Of a DNA stretch of 64,000 nucleotides, positions 1-9,045 are shown piece by piece. Positions within the stretch are counted from its first letter, which is position 1. Each line of letters begins with the position of its first letter. Source of the stretch: Pollutimonas bauzanensis (GTDB lineage Bacteria > Pseudomonadota > Gammaproteobacteria > Burkholderiales > Burkholderiaceae_B); NCBI RefSeq assembly GCF_900129885.1, contig NZ_FQXE01000008.1, positions 83,141-147,140 on the forward strand, read 5' to 3'. The notes beneath the pieces are model-generated. The model did not search any database. It was not told where the DNA came from and worked only from the letters and a program-made list of their open reading frames with translations. The position numbers were made by a program, and so were the translations under genes.

Positions 1-3000
1 AGCGGTGTTCACTGCCGTGCAGGCAGTTAAGAAAAAGAACGCGGCCAAGGCGAACATCAAGACGACGTTCACTGCCGTGCAGGCAGTTAAGAAACATTCG
101 GCGTCGATGTTCTCGTACAAGGCAACGTTCACTGCCGTGCAGGCAGTTAAGAAAAGGAACATCGCGGCGCGCAGCGGCGAAACGATGTTCACTGCCGTGC
201 AGGCAGTTAAGAAAATTGGTAGGCAGCAGCGGCCCGAACTATTTCAGTTCACTGCCGTGCAGGCAGTTAAGAAAAGACCCCGTGCCTGTGTGGCGACATT
301 GAGACTGTTCACTGCCGTGCAGGCAGTTAAGAAATTTCGCATTGAGTCACGCTCCTTTCGGGCTTCGTTCACTGCCGTGCAGGCAGTTAAGAAAATCGCC
401 GCGGGACCATGGGGAATGGTTGGCTGGTTCACTGCCGTGCAGGCAGTTAAGAAACAGGCAAGTGGGCGGTCAAAAAACACCGAAATGTTCACTGCCGTGC
501 AGGCAGTTAAGAAACGGATGACCTCTTGCGCGTCGGCGCACCGGCCGTTCACTGCCGTGCAGGCAGTTAAGAAAGAGGAAGATCGCCGCCAGATCGCACG
601 GGATGAAGTTCACTGCCGTGCAGGCAGTTAAGAAAGCCGAGCGGTTGCCGGTGTTGCTGGCCGCCGAGTTCACTGCCGTGCAGGCAGTTAAGAAACTTAA
701 ACCATTCCTCAAACGCAGCACGGTCATGTTCACTGCCGTGCAGGCAGTTAAGAAAGGCGGCCTGACATCATGCGCAACTCGCCATCTTGTTCACTGCCGT
801 GCAGGCAGTTAAGAAAAATACCGCAGTAGCTCAAGGAGACAGCTATGTGTTCACTGCCGTGCAGGCAGTTAAGAAAGGGGCGCGCTGGCAGACCGGTGGG
901 GGAATCAAGTTCACTGCCGTGCAGGCAGTTAAGAAAATAAATTCGCATATACCCCTAAGGTATTCCGAGTTCACTGCCGTGCAGGCAGTTAAGAAACCCC
1001 AAACGGGGCTATTGTTGTTTTATATTTTGTTCACTGCCGTGCAGGCAGTTAAGAAATATGAAGAGTATAAGGCGGCACACGAAAGAATGTTCACTGCCGT
1101 GCAGGCAGTTAAGAAATCGTGGAAGAGCTTTATCTGCGCAAACATCGTGTTCACTGCCGTGCAGGCAGTTAAGAAAATCCCAAACTGTTCGCCCTGGCAG
1201 CGCCAGCAGTTCACTGCCGTGCAGGCAGTTAAGAAAGTTCATCTTGTCGCCGTAGCCGGCCAGCGTTTGTTCACTGCCGTGCAGGCAGTTAAGAAAGTTT
1301 GTCGACCGGATCGCAGAGCATGCGCTTTGTTCACTGCCGTGCAGGCAGTTAAGAAAACAAGCAATTCGGTGGTCAGCTCGGCTTACTTGTTCACTGCCGT
1401 GCAGGCAGTTAAGAAAAGTACAAGGAGCTAAACATGGACACGAATCAAGTTCACTGCCGTGCAGGCAGTTAAGAAAAGAACGGCGTGCGAGTTGGCGCGA
1501 TTGGTGGAGTTCACTGCCGTGCAGGCAGTTAAGAAAGGATCGTTGCTTGCACAAGTGCTAGTTTCATCGTTCACTGCCGTGCAGGCAGTTAAGAAAATGT
1601 CATTCAAGGACGCGGCCCGAATCGCTATGTTCACTGCCGTGCAGGCAGTTAAGAAATTTCGGCAAGGGGGACAAGGGCGACCAGGGAAGTTCACTGCCGT
1701 GCAGGCAGTTAAGAAAACGGGGCGTTCGTGTTGCTGACGTGGTGACGTGTTCACTGCCGTGCAGGCAGTTAAGAAATTCCGTGATGCCCAGGGCGGCGCT
1801 CACAAACTGTTCACTGCCGTGCAGGCAGTTAAGAAAGACAGCGAACCGCGCGTGATGGAGTCGGCCAAGTTCACTGCCGTGCAGGCAGTTAAGAAATGAT
1901 TCAGCGCGCGCACCAAAGCGGAATTGTTGTTCACTGCCGTGCAGGCAGTTAAGAAAATCTTGAGATTTCCAATCATCGTCTTCTGGCCGTTCACTGCCGT
2001 GCAGGCAGTTAAGAAAATATCTCGCGGCCAAGAAAAGACGAGCCAAGAGTTCACTGCCGTGCAGGCAGTTAAGAAAATTCGGTATGTGCTTTGGAGCGAT
2101 CACGAGGAGTTCACTGCCGTGCAGGCAGTTAAGAAATCCCTGCTGGCCGGCCGAATGCGCCCGATGCTGTTCACTGCCGTGCAGGCAGTTAAGAAATCGA
2201 ACACCGGCGACCAATCGGCGGCCTCGAAGTTCACTGCCGTGCAGGCAGTTAAGAAATTGGTGGGGGGTAAGCTGGGGTTATTCCTTTTGTTCACTGCCGT
2301 GCAGGCAGTTAAGAAATCGAACACCGGCGACCGCTCGGCGGCCTCGAAGTTCACTGCCGTGCAGGCAGTTAAGAAAATCAGGGGTGTAGACGCCGTTCAC
2401 CATATTGCGTTCACTGCCGTGCAGGCAGTTAAGAAATAGATTCAAATAATCGCTGGAACCCTTCGCTAGTTCACTGCCGTGCAGGCAGTTAAGAAAGAGC
2501 GGCGCGTATGGTGCAGCGATTGCGAAACGTTCACTGCCGTGCAGGCAGTTAAGAAACGCTAGCGGCGCAGCTGGGCGCGATCAGTTCGGTTCACTGCCGT
2601 GCAGGCAGTTAAGAAAAATCGAGGTCGCATTGTCCAGGCTCGCCGTCGGTTCACTGCCGTGCAGGCAGTTAAGAAATGGGTGGAGGGTCGCCCCATCCGA
2701 CGTATAGTGTTCACTGCCGTGCAGGCAGTTAAGAAATATGGCCTTATACGGGATTCCTTGCTCATCAAGTTCACTGCCGTGCAGGCAGTTAAGAAATTGC
2801 GCAGCGCACTGCAAGCCGCAGTTGATTGGTTCACTGCCGTGCAGGCAGTTAAGAAAAACTGCAATATTTCCCGTTGAGACGGGAGGAAGTTCACTGCCGT
2901 GCAGGCAGTTAAGAAACAAGGAAACGAAATGGAACCAACCAGCAGCACGTTCACTGCCGTGCAGGCAGTTAAGAAAAGATCCAGCCGCCTCCAATCTTGA

Positions 3001-3637
3001 CTAGATATGTTCACTGCCGTGCAGGCAGTTAAGAAAGCTATGCTGGGCGTCAGCCGCAGCATGTTGTAGTTCACTGCCGTGCAGGCAGTTAAGAAATCGC
3101 CGACTGCATTACAAACCAGAGGGTCACGGTTCACTGCCGTGCAGGCAGTTAAGAAAGCCGGCTCGACTCGCGATGTCGCAGGGTTTTATGTTCACTGCCG
3201 TGCAGGCAGTTAAGAAAGTCCAGGCGCAGCGTGCGGTCATATTCATTGCGTTCACTGCCGTGCAGGCAGTTAAGAAATCAAAGGCCATCAGCGAAGCCAT
3301 GCCGCAGGGGTTCACTGCCGTGCAGGCAGTTAAGAAAATCACGCACCCGCACTTTGGGCCGGATCCGGTGTTCACTGCCGTGCAGGCAGTTAAGAAAATG
3401 TCCTGGGTGCAGGACGCCTCGTTGTCCTTGTTCACTGCCGTGCAGGCAGTTAAGAAAACACCAGGCCCGTGCCTGCGACGCAATCGTCTGTTCACTGCCG
3501 TGCAGGTAGTTAAGAAAGGATGGCGTCAGCCGAACTACTACAGTGAACAGTTCACTGCCGTGCAGGCAGTTAAGAAAGAAGTGGAAATGCCCCGATATAA
3601 TGGCCTAGGGTTCACTGCCGTGCAGGCAGCTAAGAAA
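1..3637 (+). CRISPR. Subtype I-F CRISPR array, 61 repeats, trailer end in window
   Basis: A 28-bp repeat recurs 61 times with 60 complete spacers. It begins GTTCACTGCCGTGCAGGCAG and ends TTAAGAAA. The first repeat is at 7-34 and the last at 3610-3637. Bases 1-6 belong to a spacer cut by the window edge, so the array continues to the left. Spacers are 32 nt except three of 33 nt (575-607, 756-788, 3157-3189). The repeat has the Cas6f/Csy4-type hairpin CTGCC-GTGCA-GGCAG followed by an 8-nt handle ending in AAGAAA, as in I-F systems. Only two repeats deviate: 3490 (C18 to T) and 3610 (T21 to C). Both lie at the right end, so the leader and cas genes should be to the left, outside the window, and transcription runs on the plus strand. 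No cas gene is present here. Subtype is inferred from the repeat alone. Confidence 0.98.
3610..3637 (+). repeat. Degenerate terminal CRISPR repeat
   Basis: Last repeat of the array. It differs from the consensus by one base, position 21 T to C, which gives the handle CTAAGAAA instead of TTAAGAAA. CTAAGAAA is the handle of well-known I-F repeats such as that of Pseudomonas aeruginosa, so this copy probably keeps an older form. A changed terminal repeat is the usual mark of the trailer end. Confidence 0.9.
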
Positions 3638-3642
3638 ATTGG

Positions 3643-4299
3643 ATGACCCACATGCCCAGACCCGCGCTTTCGACAATAGACGTGCAACTGATCCGCGCCG
3701 CGGATCTCAAGCCCGTGCCATGGAAAAATGGCTCGGGCATTACACGCGAGATCGCGGCGCAGCCTCCGGGGGCCGCGTTCGACGCGTTCTCGTGGCGCGT
3801 CAGCATGGCGGATGTCGCCCAGGCGGGCCCCTTCTCGGTGTTTGAGGGAATCGACCGCATCATTGTCGTCAGGCGGGGCGGCGCCATGGTGATGAACAAT
3901 ACCGCCACCGGGGCAAGGCACATCCTGCGCCCGGGCGAGCCGCTGCGCTTCCCCGGGGAAGCATCGATCGAGGCCGAGCTTCCCGACGGACCCATCCAGG
4001 ACTTCAACCTTATGTGGCGGCGCGGGCGCGCCGCCGGCCGACTGGATGTCCGCAGGAGCGGCCAGCGGCTGAGCCTGGACCAGGGCAGCGCCGTGCTGCA
4101 TTGCGCAGAAGGCGCGTACCGCATCGCGGCCCCGGACGCCGGCATCGCCTATGTGCTGGAAGAAGGCGACAGCTTGCGGCTCACGCTGCCCGAGGCCGCC
4201 ACGCTCGGCCTGGGCATAGAACCGCTACAGGAAGGCGCGATTTTGCTTGATTGCCGCATCGGCGCCGCAAGCGCGGCGGCGGGGCGCTTGTCTATATAA
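3643..4299 (+). CDS. hutD: HutD/Ves family protein
   Basis: A 218-aa protein of the HutD/Ves family (single-domain cupin-like proteins). HutD is usually found with histidine-utilisation genes and is thought to be a regulator or binding protein; its reaction is unknown. The family signature is clear: PWKNG at residues 26-30, GITREIA at 32-38, and the block from WRVSMADVAQAG to GIDR at about 51-72. No other hut gene is in the window. The first ATG is 5 bp after the last CRISPR repeat; a second in-frame ATG (3652, MPRPAL) is equally possible. Neither has a strong ribosome-binding site. The gene has no visible promoter of its own, so it may be transcribed from within or through the array. Confidence 0.85.
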   Translation: MTHMPRPALSTIDVQLIRAADLKPVPWKNGSGITREIAAQPPGAAFDAFSWRVSMADVAQAGPFSVFEGIDRIIVVRRGGAMVMNNTATGARHILRPGEPLRFPGEASIEAELPDGPIQDFNLMWRRGRAAGRLDVRRSGQRLSLDQGSAVLHCAEGAYRIAAPDAGIAYVLEEGDSLRLTLPEAATLGLGIEPLQEGAILLDCRIGAASAAAGRLSI

Positions 4300-4350
4300 T
4301 AGAAACCTTTACCGTGAACGATATGCACCATACTATGACGACGGTGCCTC

Positions 4351-4959
4351 ATGGACCCGCATGAAGCGTTTTTCGATGCGCTCGCCAGCCAATACTGGGC
4401 CGCAGCCGACGACATGATCGCTCCGGCCCTGCAGGAAAGCCTGTACCGGGCATGCCGGCAGGAATGGGACGCCAGCCATTTCCACGAAGCGCGCATCGGG
4501 CGCCAGCACAGTTCATCGCTTGCTCCCGCCATCCGCGGCGATTCCATCTGCTGGCTCTCGCCCGGCCAGGCCAGCCCGGCGGCTGACAATTTCCTGCTCT
4601 GGGCCGACGCGCTGCGGCTGGACCTGAACCGCCAGTTCTATGCCGGCCTCAATAGCGCGGAATTTCACTTCGCCCGGTATTCCGAAGGCCGCGGCTACAA
4701 GAAACACCTGGACCAGCACCAGAACAATCCACAGCGGCGCATCTCGCTGGTGCTGTATCTGAACCGGCAATGGGCGAGCGCGGACGGCGGCGAACTCTGC
4801 CTGTACTCGCCCGACGACAGCGGCCGGGAAATCCAGCGCATCCTGCCGCAGCCCGGACGGCTGGTGCTGTTTCGCAGCGACCTGATACCGCATGAAGTGC
4901 TGCCTTGCGGGCAAGCCAGGTGGAGCCTGACGGGCTGGTTCCGCAATGACCGGCCCTGA
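4351..4959 (+). CDS. 2OG-Fe(II) oxygenase (prolyl-hydroxylase type)
   Basis: A 202-aa protein with the double-stranded beta-helix motifs of 2-oxoglutarate/Fe(II) dioxygenases. The HxD pair is H119-D121 (in KKHLDQH), the distal iron ligand is H181 (PHEVLP), and R190 (RWSLTGWFR) is placed to bind 2-oxoglutarate. The layout resembles the SM-20/PHD-like prolyl hydroxylase branch. The substrate cannot be told; it could be a protein prolyl residue or a small molecule. It lies 51 bp after hutD on the same strand and may be cotranscribed, although a TATAAT sequence at 4295-4300 sits between the genes without an obvious -35 box. Confidence 0.85.
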   Translation: MDPHEAFFDALASQYWAAADDMIAPALQESLYRACRQEWDASHFHEARIGRQHSSSLAPAIRGDSICWLSPGQASPAADNFLLWADALRLDLNRQFYAGLNSAEFHFARYSEGRGYKKHLDQHQNNPQRRISLVLYLNRQWASADGGELCLYSPDDSGREIQRILPQPGRLVLFRSDLIPHEVLPCGQARWSLTGWFRNDRP

Positions 4960-4998
4960 GGCCGGCCGCGCCGTGGAAAGGCGAGGTTGCGCTATGCG

Positions 4999-5727
4999 CT
5001 ATGGCTTCCCGGACTGATGCCAGTCAATGGCGGCCAGCGCCAGGGCGTCGATGGAGTCGCTGATCGTCACGCCCAGTTGCGCGCGCAAGGCATGCGGCAC
5101 GGCCAGGGGGAGTTCGGTGCAGCCGAAAACAATGGCGTCGGCGCCACGGTCCTGCAGCAGCCTTGCGCAATCCACGGCGGGCGCGTAGGCCTGGTCGATG
5201 CGGTTGGCCTTGACATGCAGGATGGAAGGAGTGCAGAAACGCTCGAGTTCGTCGTCGGCCGGCGTTATGCAGTCATAGCCCTGCTCGCGCAGGGCCTGCT
5301 GGTACAGCCCCAGCTTCAAGGTGACCGCCGTGCCCATCAGGCCGATACGGCCGCGGTCTATGCCATGGCGGCGCAAATCGGCTATCACCGCCTGCACGAT
5401 ATGCAGCAGCCTCACTCCGGCCGCGGCGGCCAGCTCTTCATACCAGAGATGCGCCGTGTTGCAGGGAATGGCAATGGCCTTGGCCCCGAGGCGCTCCAGC
5501 TGGCCCAGGCCATGCGCCATCCAGGGGAAGGGATCCGCGCCCTGTTTCATGTAGCCCGCCGGCCGGTCCGGCACGCGCGGGTCGCTCCATAGAATGGCGG
5601 GAATATGCTGCTGCTCGGTCCCGGCCGGCGTCAGGGCCGTCAGGCGAGCCATGAAGGCGGCTCCCGCCATCGGGCCCATGCCGCCCAGCACGCCCAGGAA
5701 ACGGCCGTCGAATTCGCCCTGCTTCAT
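4999..5727 (-). CDS. Aspartate/glutamate racemase family protein
   Basis: A 242-aa cofactor-independent racemase of the Asp/Glu/hydantoin superfamily. Both catalytic cysteines are present: C89 in IPCNTAH and C203 in FGCTELPL. The N-terminal GVLGGMGPMAG motif is typical of the aspartate racemase branch. It is the last gene of a minus-strand cluster and lies 8 bp after the ABC ATPase gene, so its substrate is probably the amino acid brought in by that transporter, or its enantiomer. With a CuyA-like lyase upstream, cysteate (a sulfonate analogue of aspartate) is a possible substrate; that is inference. Confidence 0.88.
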   Translation of the reverse strand: MKQGEFDGRFLGVLGGMGPMAGAAFMARLTALTPAGTEQQHIPAILWSDPRVPDRPAGYMKQGADPFPWMAHGLGQLERLGAKAIAIPCNTAHLWYEELAAAAGVRLLHIVQAVIADLRRHGIDRGRIGLMGTAVTLKLGLYQQALREQGYDCITPADDELERFCTPSILHVKANRIDQAYAPAVDCARLLQDRGADAIVFGCTELPLAVPHALRAQLGVTISDSIDALALAAIDWHQSGKP

Positions 5728-5735
5728 GGCTGCGC

Positions 5736-6470
<735 letters not shown>

Positions 6471-6510
6471 TTCAATTCCAACATTTCAATTCAAACCACC
6501 GGTCCGGCCG

Positions 6511-7200
6511 TTAGCGCGCTATGCGCGTGCGCTGCTGCAGGTAGCGCACAAAAAGCGATGCGCCATAGCTGATGATGAAATACACCACGGCAACGAATAA
6601 ATACATTTCAATCAGGCGTCCATCGCGCTGGGCCACTTTGGTGGCGGCGCCCAGGAAATCGGTGAGCGAGAGCACATAGACCAGCGAAGTGTCCTGGAAC
6701 AGCACGATGGTCTGCGTCAGCAGGATGGGGGTCATGTTGCGGAAGGCCTGCGGCAGGACCACATTGCCCATTACCTGCCAATAAGTCAGGCCCAGCGCCG
6801 AGCCGGCCGCCACCTGGCCGCGCGGCACCGACTGTATGCCCGCCCGCATGATCTCGCAGAAATACGCCGCCTCGAACAGGGTGAACGTGATCAGGGCCGA
6901 GGTGAAGCCGCCCACCGATACCGGCCGGCTGGCGCCGGTAATCCATGCGCCTATGTAGGGCACCAGGAAATAGAACCAGAAAATGACCAGGATCAGCGGC
7001 AGGGCGCGCAGCAGGTTCACGTAGAGCCCGGCCACCGCGGCCAGCGGCCGTATGCCCGACAGCCGGCACATCGCCAGCAGGGTGCCCAGTATCAGGCCGC
7101 CTGTCGCCGACATGGCCGTCAGCTGCAGGGTGAACACCATCCCGTCGCGGAACAGGTAGACCCAGGACCGTTCGATGACATTGAAGTCGAAGCCGTTCAT
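6511..7200 (-). CDS. Polar amino-acid ABC permease (GltK type)
   Basis: A 229-aa inner-membrane permease of the HisM/GltK family. The frame stays open far upstream to 7842, but that part overlaps the other permease. The true start is the ATG at 7200, whose first bases overlap the stop of the upstream permease gene (ATGA), a normal translational coupling. The EAA loop that docks with the ATPase is visible at about 128-152 (from GQVAAGSALGLTYWQVMG to VLPQA). Several hydrophobic segments fill the rest. Confidence 0.92.
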   Translation of the reverse strand: MNGFDFNVIERSWVYLFRDGMVFTLQLTAMSATGGLILGTLLAMCRLSGIRPLAAVAGLYVNLLRALPLILVIFWFYFLVPYIGAWITGASRPVSVGGFTSALITFTLFEAAYFCEIMRAGIQSVPRGQVAAGSALGLTYWQVMGNVVLPQAFRNMTPILLTQTIVLFQDTSLVYVLSLTDFLGAATKVAQRDGRLIEMYLFVAVVYFIISYGASLFVRYLQQRTRIAR

Positions 7201-7955
7201 AGCGTGATCTCGGGGGCGGCGGACGCCGCGGCGATGAAGCCGGGCACGGCCAGCCGCCGTTCCAGCATGCCCATGCCGTAGACGACCACCAGGTTGAGGA
7301 TCAGGTAGAACAGGGTCGCCATGGCAAAGGTTTCGAAGACCTGGAAGCTGAATTCCTGCATGGAGCGCGCGGCGCCGACCAGCTCGAACAAGCCTATGGT
7401 GAAGGCGACGGACGTATTCTTGATGAGGTTCAAAAGCTCCGAGGTCAAGGGCGGCAGGATGATGCGGAACGAGGTAGGCAGCAGCACATAGCGGTATACC
7501 TGATGCGGCTTGAGGCCCAGCGCGGTGGCCGCCATCTGCTGCCCGACCGGCAGGGACTCGATGCCGGCCCGCACCTGTTCGGCCACCCGCGAAGAGGTGT
7601 AGAACCCCAGGCACAGCACGGCGGGAATGAAAATCCCCCAGGGCGGGGCGACATCCTTGATGGCGTCCCCGATCGCGCTGGGCACGAGTTCGGGGATGAC
7701 GAAATACCACAAGAACATCTGCACCAGCAGCGGCACATTGCGGAACAGCTCGACATAGGCGGTGCCCAGCCGCCTGGCCCAAGGAAGATTGGTGGTTCTG
7801 GCGACCCCGACGGCTGTGCCGAAAGACAAAGCCAGCGCCCATGACAAGGCGGCGGTTCCAACAGTCCAGGCCAGGCCGTAGAGCAAGGTGTCCAGATAGG
7901 TGCCGCCGCCCGGCGCCTGATTGAAAAAGACGAGCCAGTTCCAGTTGTAATTCAT
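7197..7955 (-). CDS. Polar amino-acid ABC permease (GltJ type)
   Basis: A 252-aa permease, partner of the following permease. It starts MNYNWNW, which is characteristic of GltJ-type proteins, and carries an EAA loop (GQQMAATALGLKPHQVYRYV) at about 138-157. Its gene is 12 bp after the binding-protein gene and overlaps the next permease gene by 4 bp. The two permeases should form a heterodimeric pore. Confidence 0.92.
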   Translation of the reverse strand: MNYNWNWLVFFNQAPGGGTYLDTLLYGLAWTVGTAALSWALALSFGTAVGVARTTNLPWARRLGTAYVELFRNVPLLVQMFLWYFVIPELVPSAIGDAIKDVAPPWGIFIPAVLCLGFYTSSRVAEQVRAGIESLPVGQQMAATALGLKPHQVYRYVLLPTSFRIILPPLTSELLNLIKNTSVAFTIGLFELVGAARSMQEFSFQVFETFAMATLFYLILNLVVVYGMGMLERRLAVPGFIAAASAAPEITL

Positions 7956-7967
7956 GCGTATGACTAC

Positions 7968-8867
7968 TTACTTATAGTCGTTTGGATCAGGCGAATCGGT
8001 GGGGTGGGCAACCACGCGCTTGAGCTGGTCGCTCATGGGCCAGTTGAGATTGACGTTCTTGGGCGGCACGGGCGACTCGAACCATTTCTTGTACATCGTG
8101 GCGAGCGTGCCGTCCTTCATCATGGCGATGATCGCATCGTCCACGACCTTCTTGAACTCGGGGTCGTCCTTGGGTTCCATGATCGCATAGGGCTCGACGG
8201 TGTAGGCCTTCTTGCTGATCGCCCAATCGGCGGGGTTGCGCGAGGTGGCCACCAGGCCCGCCAGCAGGATGTCGTCCATGAAGAAGGCCGCGGCGCGGCC
8301 GTTGTTGACGGTCAGGAAGGCCTCGGCATGGTCTTTGGTGGGGATGATTTTCATGCCCAGCTTCTGTTCATCGTTGGCGTCGGTAAGCCACCTGATATTG
8401 CTGGTCCCGGCGGTGGAGACGACGGTCTTGCCTTTCAGGTCGGCGAGATCGTTGTAGCCCGCCGATTTCTTCGATACGAAACGGGTCGCCGTGACGAAAG
8501 TCGTCGGCGCGAAGGTCACCTGGGCCTGGCGCTCCTGATTGTTGGTCGACGAGCCGCAGTTCAAGTCCACCGTGCCATTGGCCAATAGGGGAATGCGGGT
8601 GGATGAAGTCACCGGCACCAGCTTGACATTGATTTTGTCCATGCCCAGCTTGGCTTTCACCGCCTCGATGACGCGGTAGCAGATGTCCATGGAGTAGCCG
8701 ATGGGCTTCTGGCTGTCGTCCAGGTAGGAAAACGGAATGGAGGTATCCCGGTGGCCCAGCGCGATTTCGCCGCTGGACTTGATTTTGTCCAGCCTGCCGT
8801 CGGCATGCACAGGGGCGATGACGGCCAGCGCCAATGCCGCGCAACAGAAAATTACGGATTTCTTCAT
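7968..8867 (-). CDS. Periplasmic amino-acid-binding protein (GltI type)
   Basis: A 299-aa solute-binding protein of family 3 with an N-terminal signal peptide of about 22 residues ending AHADG. The sequence around GEIALGHRDTSIPFSYLD and PIGYSMDIC is the ligand-pocket start seen in glutamate/aspartate-binding GltI proteins. It begins the importer part of the cluster. The start is supported by an AAGGAGTT ribosome-binding site just upstream (8873-8880 on the minus strand). A long inverted repeat lies 21-72 bp upstream. Ligand: probably Asp/Glu or a close analogue such as cysteate. Confidence 0.92.
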   Translation of the reverse strand: MKKSVIFCCAALALAVIAPVHADGRLDKIKSSGEIALGHRDTSIPFSYLDDSQKPIGYSMDICYRVIEAVKAKLGMDKINVKLVPVTSSTRIPLLANGTVDLNCGSSTNNQERQAQVTFAPTTFVTATRFVSKKSAGYNDLADLKGKTVVSTAGTSNIRWLTDANDEQKLGMKIIPTKDHAEAFLTVNNGRAAAFFMDDILLAGLVATSRNPADWAISKKAYTVEPYAIMEPKDDPEFKKVVDDAIIAMMKDGTLATMYKKWFESPVPPKNVNLNWPMSDQLKRVVAHPTDSPDPNDYK

Positions 8868-8887
8868 AGCTGAACTCCTTGGTGGGT

Positions 8888-8939
8888 TAGTGTCCTGTTT
8901 GGCTAATTCGAGTGCACGAACTAACCAAACAGGACACTA
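8888..8939. promoter_or_regulatory. Long inverted repeat upstream of the binding-protein gene
   Basis: Two 18-bp arms, TAGTGTCCTGTTTGGCTA (8888-8905) and TAACCAAACAGGACACTA (8922-8939), are complementary at 17 of 18 positions and separated by 16 bp. The loop holds a further small pairing, TTCG/CGAA. It sits in the 178-bp gap between the CuyA-like gene and the binding-protein gene, just upstream of the latter's ribosome-binding site. There is no T-run on either strand to make a classical terminator. It could be an attenuator, an mRNA-stabilising hairpin, an operator or a remnant of a small mobile element. Confidence 0.75.
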
Positions 8940-9045
8940 GGGAAACGAGTCTACCGTGTCATGACAGATGATAAAGCGTTTCTTCCAGAAAGAAACCAAC
9001 GCATTTTCTCGTTTTCCCTGATAAGGCCGGAAGACGGGGCTGGAA

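Noticed and set aside
1-3637. Self-targeting spacers against genes in this window
   Set aside because: No spacer was recognised within the genes by eye, but a full both-strand search could not be run, so this is not claimed either way.
5-3646. Open reading frames across the CRISPR array with repeated FTAVQAVKK or FLTACTAVN units
   Set aside because: The 60-bp period is divisible by three, so the repeat is read in one frame over and over. These are artefacts of the array, not repeat proteins.
6511-7842. A 443-residue fusion of two permeases
   Set aside because: The upstream part is an out-of-frame reading of the first permease; the real start is the coupled ATG at 7200.
8888-8939. Inverted repeat as a known IS end
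   Set aside because: No transposase remnant is near and I cannot match the arm to a named element; kept as an unexplained repeat.
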